This document shows, piece after piece, positions 56,833 to 64,000 of a stretch of 64,000 nucleotides of DNA. Position numbers and translations under genes: made by a program. This DNA comes from Macrotrachela quadricornifera (taxonomy: Eukaryota; Rotifera; Eurotatoria; Philodinida; Philodinidae): assembly GCA_022393335.1 (NCBI GenBank), contig JAJEKB010021601.1:520579-584578 (forward strand), in the 5' to 3' direction. Each line of letters begins with the position of its first letter. Position 1 is the first letter of the stretch. The notes beneath the pieces are model-generated. The model was not told the origin of the DNA, did not search any database, and saw only the letters and a list, made by a program, of their open reading frames with translations.

Positions 56833-58279
56833 ATAAAATGGGCGAAAAACAACATTTTCATATATAAATCTTCTTTTCATTCTATATCGCTATCTCTTTT
56901 TATTTGTATAAACTTTATTCGCTGATATTTTCTCGAAAATAAGTGGGAACCATCTTACCAATCATTGGTGTATCAAAATGGTAGCCCTTTGAGCAATTGC
57001 TCACTAGCGAAAAAATAGCGAAAAAATAGCGAAAAAATTTCAGCGAGAGTGTATACAATGAATAGAAAAATTATTCGTACACATATTTTTTTCCTTTTGT
57101 TGTTGTCTTGGAATAGCAAAAAGCGAAATTGCTCTAATATTTGTTTTGCTCCCTCTCACTCATTGGTAGGCGCAGTATTACAACCATAATTTCGCCGTGT
57201 GCAACTGGTCGTAATACTGCGTGTATCAAACGTTTCATTCGCGACTATTTACAACCGTAAGTTGTGTGAAATGACACTATACATCATCATTTTCGACTGT
57301 CTCGGCGACTATAATCATCGTCCTGAGAGCATGCTGCTTTCTGTTGTATTTATACTTATTTCTGCTTTTCCAACATAAAATAATCAAATATTCGGATGTT
57401 GAAGATTACATTTGTGAAACAATACACAGAAAGCGAACAAGTTCGCCTGTTAGTGGAGATTAATGAATTTCTCTGCAGCAACATGGACTTTTATAATAGC
57501 GATAATTTTTCAAAAATTATTGCCAATTGTTGCCCACCACTCAAAAATTCCTAGATACACCACTGTTACCAATGTTATTAAGACATCTAGTTTTTCCTTG
57601 ATTTACTCACTTTTTATGTAACAAAGTGCTACTTTTTTTGAATTTAAACAACTGTTATATATTGATATGTGAATCGATCGATAATCTTGTAAAGTCACTC
57701 ACAGTAATAAAATTTCAGTTCAAGTGGCACTCTATATTGAGGAGATCAGCGTTAACATCAATATCCATTTTAACACGGTCTACAATTATAAATACTTATA
57801 AGAATTTTTTTCTATACGACACTAACTTATTCGTAACACCAAAATATAGGAAATTGTTATATAGAGTTACAAAAAATTCTTTGTATCAATGAGAAAACAT
57901 TCTTTCAGAAAAAGGTAACTGCATCTTTAGATAAGCGTTACTTGTTACACTACTAAAGCGAAATTACAGCATCACAGAACAAGTTCTATTCATTTCTTTG
58001 CCATGGCGAAATTTTGCAGTCCTCTTTTGTTTGCAGATAAAAAGCCATGATTTGTTTTTATCAAAATGACGGAGTGTTTCGTTCTCTTTCGTTTTACACA
58101 GAATGAAAAAAAAACAAAAAGTGGCATTATTATTGGGTTTTTTTTTGATAAGAAAATTGCCTGTGTGGATATTTTTTTCGATTCTATAAATATACATCTA
58201 CCAACACGACTTTACTCGTTACAAATCTGCATACATTCTTTTTCTTTTGAGATTTTCTTACCATACACACACACGCATC
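56833..58279. other. Intergenic upstream of helicase gene
   Basis: Has a short tandem TAGCGAAAAAA x3 near 57010-57040 and a hairpin GCGCAGTATTACAACC / GGTCGTAATACTGCG at about 57171-57224. No gene seen; frames at 57626-57892 and 57964-58299 lack family signal. The helicase promoter should lie in the last few hundred bases. Confidence 0.4.
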
Positions 58280-61200
58280 ATGTCATCGATTCCATGTAAA
58301 TTTAAAGATAAATGTACGAAAAAAGATTGTCCTTACTCGCATCAACAAACATCTCGACCGGCTGGTGTTAATCCAACATTGTGTAAATTTGGTGAAAATT
58401 GTCGAACAAAAAATTGTACATTTACACATTTGACACCACCGAAAGGAGCCAGTGGTGTACGATCTAACTGCAACAAGGATATCAATTGTACTCGAGTCGA
58501 TTGCTTTTTTAACCATCCGAATGGTAGATTGATTGATCAGAATAAGACCACATCTCCTGACATTGTTCAACAAAATGATAGTGCGATGAACTCCTTCCCT
58601 TCACAAGTGACTCAGGCAGACAATCATGATCGTCGTCATCGAAATAACTCTTCACAATCAAACGCGTCATCGCGTAGTTCCAGTCAAAGTTCCACCACAA
58701 CAAGAACACGTCATTGTCGTCTAGGTACCAAATGCAAACGAATGGATTGCTATTTTGAACATCCTCACGGGAGGGATATTGATCGAGCTCCTACGGTTAC
58801 AACGAAACGCAAAAATCAACAATCATCTGTCAGTGAAATGATCGAAACGATTGAAAAATTGTTAGCAACAGCAGCAGAACAACAGATGGAATTTGATATC
58901 AATAATAATGAAGATGATGATGATGATGAACAAGTACTGGATGTTCTTCAACAAAATGCATTAAAAGAATTACGGTCACAGACAAATGAATTTCAGTTTG
59001 CCATTGACCATCTAACAGCACACTTTAATTCTATTGTCGTGTCCACCAGTGATAATGGAGATAATGTCATAGAACTTCAACGAATCGAAAAACAACTTGA
59101 ACGTGAATTGAAACGGTGGCAAGCACGTCTTCCTATCTATGCACGGCGGTCAGAGATTATCGAAAAAATCCGTTCTAATCAAGTGTTAATTCTCAAAGCT
59201 GATACCGGATCAGGGAAAAGTACACAAACAGTTCAATATCTATGCGATGATCATTTTGCTGATCATAGTAAGTCGAAATCAACTATTCAGAATGTGTAAG
59301 AATGTCATGTATATGTTTTAGAACAAATTATTTGCACTCAACCACGTAAACTAGCTGCAAGATCTTTAGCCGCTCGAGTAGCCGAAGAATATGGCTGTAA
59401 AATGGGCGAAGAAGTAAGCACATCCACGATATTTCATTCCTTGATATTTCTTGCTATTTTTGTTAGGTAGGTTTTCAAGTAGGTGGTGGTCGACCAACAA
59501 CATCGACAAGAACGAAAATTAAATTTGTCACAGATACACTCTTCTTAAATGAATATCAGAATGATCCAATGTTAAAAAAATATTCTGTAGTCATTGTCGA
59601 TGAAGCACACGAACGAAAAATCGATACAGATATTGTCTTTGGAATTATGAAACTCTGTTTGAGAAAACGCAGTGATCTAAAAGTAAGTCATTTCGAAATG
59701 GAATTTTACATTTTCATGTAATCGAATCTCGATTTTAGTTAGTCGTCATGTCCGCAACATTGGATATGAAATTACTCTATGATTATTTTGCATCTGATTT
59801 TGCATGTGATACATTAGAAGTAGGTGGTCGAACATATCCCATTGAAGATACATATCTCGATGAAGATGTGGACAATTACATTCAAGAATCGGTGAGCAAA
59901 GCTATCGAAATTCATCAAAGTGGCGAGATCGGTGATATCTTAGTGTTCTTAACGGGTCAAGATGAAATTGATTTAGCTCTAGCAGATCTAAATCAGAAAT
60001 TAGATAAAGATGAATCCTATTATGGATTGCCACTACATGGAAAGTTGTCCGAAGAAGAAAATGCTCGAATCTTTGAAACCATACCAAATAAACGAAAAAT
60101 CATTTTCAGTACGAACGTTGCAGAAACCTCTATAACTATCGATGGTATCAAACATGTGATTGAAAGTGGCATGGTCAAAGAGAAAATGTGGGATGATAAA
60201 CGAAAGATGCAAGTATTAAAGATTGGACAGATTACGAAAAGTTCGGTGAAACAACGACGTGGAAGAGCTGGAAGAACATCTGCTGGCAAGGTAATCATTT
60301 GTCTAACGTATAAGATCGAGTCTTTTCGATTTTTCTTTCAATTTCTCTAGTGTTATCACCTGTACACAATTGAAACTTATGAAGCTATGGATGCATGTTC
60401 ACGAGCTGAAATTCTTTGTACTCAACCGACAACTGCTCTACTGAAACTCAAGCTATTAAATATTGCCAACATTGAAAGATTCGAATGGCTTGAACCACCA
60501 TCGGCTTCGAGTTTACGTGAAGCCCGTCAAATGTTGCACTGGTTGAATGCATTGGATTCTCAAGATCAATTGACCGCTCTTGGTCGAAACATGGCTCGAC
60601 TTGATATCGATCCGAAATTAACAGCCATGTTGTACAAAGGACAAGAATTGAATTGTTTATCATATGCATTGGTTTTAGCCGGTATGTTAACTGTATCACA
60701 GAATATTTGGTGGAGCAACAAAGATCAGAAAGCTAAAGATATGGCTACACAAACACGTATTCATTTTAGTCATGAAAGTGGTGATCATATGACATTAATT
60801 AATATATATCTTCAATGGAATACATTTTGTGAAATGAATAAAAATAAGAAAGAACAATATGAATGGTGTAAGAAGAATTCTGTTAATGGAAAATCTTTAC
60901 AAATGGCTCATGATTTTATTAAAGAAAAAACTTCACAAATGGAACATGTGTTCAAATGTACTGATAATTTCAATGATGAATTAATTCAAAAATTGTTACA
61001 ATGTATGACTGCAGGCTATTTTTTGAATTTAGCCATATCCAATGGCCCACTACGTGCTGGATATCAAGTCATATCGGCATTTTCTTCCATGACGAATGAA
61101 ATAGTCATAGCGCGTGTCTTCCGGACATCGACACTGTGTCTGAATGAATCCATGCCAAAGTATATTCTCTTTAATGAATTATTAAACCTCAATGGAACGA

Positions 61201-64000
61201 ATTATATTACCGTTTTATCATCGATTGATCCACAATGGCTAAAATCGGTTTCACTCCAATGGTATTCAGCAATTAACGGGGCTAATTTACATACCATAGC
61301 TTATGAAGATTATAAGTTCGAGAACATCGGAGTAGCACTATTGCGAGCTATTGTTGGTAAACGTAATTGCCATTTAAATAACCTTGAAGAACAAACTCAC
61401 GCAATTATCGATGTCGATTATAAACAATTGAAATTGACAATCTGGTCACGACGCATTCATTTAGAAAAAGCGAAGAAAATGGTTCAAGAGATTATCAACA
61501 AAGAGAAACGTAAACTTATGATCGAAGCTGAAGAAATTCAGATTACAGGACGAACTCGAATACTGATGGGTGCTGGTGCTATTAGTGAAATGATTTTACT
61601 CGAAGACGAATTCATTCGAATTATTCTAACAAAATTACCGACAACGGTGACTGAAGAACGAATCAAACATCTATGTGAACCATTTGGACACAGTATGTAG
61701 CACTTTTTCCTTAAACAGTTTCCCTTTTTTCTAATTCGACTTCTTATAGTTCGTCAAATTGATTTCATTCGACAGAATGAAGGTGGTTCGTGTGTAGCCG
61801 TTACCTATTTAACTATCGAAGAAGCACGTCAAGCATTTGTTGAACTTAATGGCTACATCGAACAAGGTCGACAGATCGCTGTTAGTGGTGCATGTTTAAA
61901 AACAGACGCAACTACCGGTAAACAAAATTGTCGACTCAAAGCAATCTGGTATTTAACATCGTCGACAGGCAATGCGAAGATTAGTTTCACACAAGAAACA
62001 AGTGCACTCAACGCTTATAAGCTATTCCAAAATTTGCATTATCAATGTCGTTATGAACGTTCGAATGATCTACCAACATTGAAAGTGATTCATTATATTG
62101 GTGCAAATACTGGCAAAGCTTTTGTGAATTTTGCATCGTTCGAACAAGCTGAAGATGCTGTTAGACAAATCAATAATCCTCAAATGGTTACACTTGGTCG
62201 TGAGAAACAAAACCGTACGAGTTCTGTGCTCTTTCAACAGTGTCTCGATAATTTCGACGAAGACGACGTACGCGAATATTTTCGGAATTGTCCGGGTCTT
62301 CAAGATGTACAAGTTTTACGTGGTAGAAAAGGTCAACAATTCGTCAAACCTGCTAACGCCGAAGATGGAATCCGAGCTATATTTAATCAATACAAAACCT
62401 TTCAACGTGATACGATAGTATTTCATCCAAAAATCTTCAACGGCCGATTAGAAGCTTACGTCGAATTCTTCGATATAGCCGAATTAAGACAAGCCATCAA
62501 TGAAATGAATGGAAGAACGGGATTGATTGGTTACGGTAAAGTCAGATTATCAGAACACGTTCGACCGAAAAACAAAGATGAGGAGACAACGAAAAAGAAA
62601 AAAGAGAATGAATATGTAATTAAACTACAACACTTGGATAAATCACTTGATAAATACGATTTGATTCGAATTCTCAAAGCCAATCAATTGTATGATGATG
62701 TAAAAAGCGTCATCGTCTTTCGTCAGAAACTAGAAAATAAAGAGCTGACAAAGATGAGTGCAGATACGTTGAAAGAGCAAGAACTTGGTTTAGTTGCTCT
62801 TCGTTCGTTATTTGTTCGTACAAAAGATTTATTTCGGTCCGAACCAGATTTTCAGATATCTTCGGCAACACCCGATGGTACTGTGACAGCACTGATTCTC
62901 TTCAATGATCCGGTCGATGTTGCAACAGCAATTCAAACGTACAATAATGAAACCATACAATTGTTTCAAGGTGCTAGTAAACTCCATCTCATTCCATCGA
63001 TGGCCTATGAAATCTTTATTAATTCTGCTTTAACGAAAGCTATTCCTGAGAAAATTCAACAGACGATTGAACGTATTCGAAAACAATTTAAAAGAGTTTA
63101 TATCAAAGGTGTACCTTCGAAGAAGACAGATAAAGCAGCAAACATGAAAGTCTTTATCGATGGTGATGACATACAACAAATAACTATGGCAAAAATTGAA
63201 TTTGATAATTTAATGAAAGGTACAGAATATACATTTGCTGAGAATCCAGAAAAAGTAAGTCTTAGAAGATCTCTCGCATGATGAAAAGCATCACCAATAT
63301 GATATCTGTTGTTTAGATAAGACTTCTCTTTGATCGTGCAGGTACAACAGCATTGCAACGCATTCAAAACGACGCAGGTTGTTACATCTGGTGGAATCAT
63401 TCTAATGCTTTTGTACGTATATATGGTAGTGATCGTGCTGTAGACAATGCACGAAAACGTCTCGATGAGTACATTCGAACGACGTTAAAGAATCAACAAC
63501 ATACGATTATATTAAACATTCCATCGGGTAGGTAAAAATTATTGTTTGGTAGTCGAAAATTATTTTTTTTCACAGGCTATGTACGTCAAGTGTTAAAAAA
63601 AAGTACAACGTATCAGGAAAATCTGGGTAAAGAGTTCAACGTTGAGATTACTATACTCGTTGTTCAACGTCAAATACGACTTGCCGGCAAACAAGATGAT
63701 GTGATCAAATGTGAAGCAAGTCTTAAAAAGAGTTGGTCAGCCATGTCATTAGAATCGCAAGAAGTATCCAAACAAACGACAACGACTGTGGCCGAATGCC
63801 CGATCTGTTGTGATATAGCTAACTATTGTTTGCAAGCATGTGGACACGCTTACTGTCTTGATTGTCTCAAACAACAACTGTCAACTAAATTCGATACAAC
63901 CCTAAGTAATCAAACATTAGAAATCAAATGCGTAATGCCACAATGTAACCAAGCCTTTTTATTACGTGATATTAAAACGATAATTGATTCGACTAATATG
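58280..64000 (+). CDS. CCCH zinc-finger / DEAH RNA helicase / RBR E3 ligase (3' end beyond window)
   Basis: Eight exons are visible: 58280-59267, 59322-59413, 59467-59682, 59739-60290, 60351-61692, 61750-63254, 63317-63527 and 63576 to the edge. Introns are 48-62 bp and all phases agree, giving 1777 residues so far. Four C-X5-C-X4-C-X3-H fingers lie at 6-21, 35-50, 64-79 and 146-161. The helicase core follows: Walker A GSGKST about 310-315, TQPRKLAAR, VDEAHER 404-410, MSATLD 436-441, STNVAETSITIDG, QRRGRAGR 604-611, then an HA2 region (LGRNMARLDIDPKLTAML). Residues about 900-1600 contain RRM-like stretches. From C1710 a RING1 of RBR type begins (CPICCDIANYCLQACGHAYC). This DEAH-plus-RBR arrangement recalls plant DEAH11/DEAH12; the fingers suggest RNA binding. 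Probably nuclear/cytoplasmic RNA-coupled ubiquitination. The Met at 58280 is chosen because the zinc fingers start right after it. Confidence 0.88.

Overview
The window looks like nuclear DNA of a bdelloid rotifer (an Adineta- or Rotaria-like animal). This rests on AT-rich sequence, spliced genes with mostly 53-76 bp GT-AG introns, several protein types known to be expanded in bdelloids (transmembrane kelch-repeat, NHL-repeat, pentapeptide-repeat and CRAL-TRIO proteins, and a protein resembling the N-terminal domain of rotifer ADP-ribosyltransferase/TPR proteins), transporters that look non-metazoan, and a dense layer of decayed DNA transposons and foldback elements. No taxonomic search could be run.

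Layout. 0-0.4 kb: 3' part of a small secreted protein gene. 1.6-4.1 kb: a non-coding composite repeat on the minus strand. 4.1-19.4 kb: a gene island with a CRAL-TRIO lipid-transfer protein, a 562-bp foldback element, a short ADP-ribosyltransferase-associated domain ORF, a small secreted protein interrupted by an assembly gap, an intronless MFS transporter and a three-exon kelch membrane protein. 19.7-26.9 kb: two further copies of the composite repeat, head to tail on the plus strand, carrying a mariner-type MITE and a small Helitron. 27-36 kb: gene-poor, with a MITE and pseudogenes of pogo/Tigger-type and piggyBac transposases. 36.1-39.3 kb: a six-exon amino-acid permease. 39.5-49 kb: gene-poor, with a MITE, a Tc1/mariner pseudogene, a piggyBac pseudogene, foldback repeats and a TTAA-flanked MITE. 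49.4-50.4 kb: an NHL-repeat protein. 52.9-55.0 kb: a two-exon membrane-anchored pentapeptide-repeat protein. 56.2-56.8 kb: a piggyBac-like MITE. 58.3 kb to the end: the first eight exons of a very large CCCH-zinc-finger / DEAH-helicase / RBR ubiquitin-ligase gene that runs off the window.

Genes are spaced and independently promoted; there is no operon logic. The protein genes are housekeeping, membrane or extracellular in type (lipid transfer, solute transport, secreted or cell-surface beta-propellers, RNA helicase/E3 ligase).

The least explained material is the non-coding composite repeat. Three copies share one order: a CAAGTARCGCTC head, two or three long hairpins spaced about 331-352 bp apart, arrays of an A/T-rich unit of about 126 bp, a GACAAAC-type simple tract, and a terminal CCCTTT...AAAAGGG stem. 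The hairpins carry compensatory base changes although the DNA between them has diverged. Two of the copies lie in inverted orientation either side of an 18.5-kb gene island, and each preserves the empty site of a younger MITE inserted in the other.

Exon boundaries were deduced by eye from GT-AG sites, reading frame and protein continuity. Family names come from recognised motifs, without database searches.
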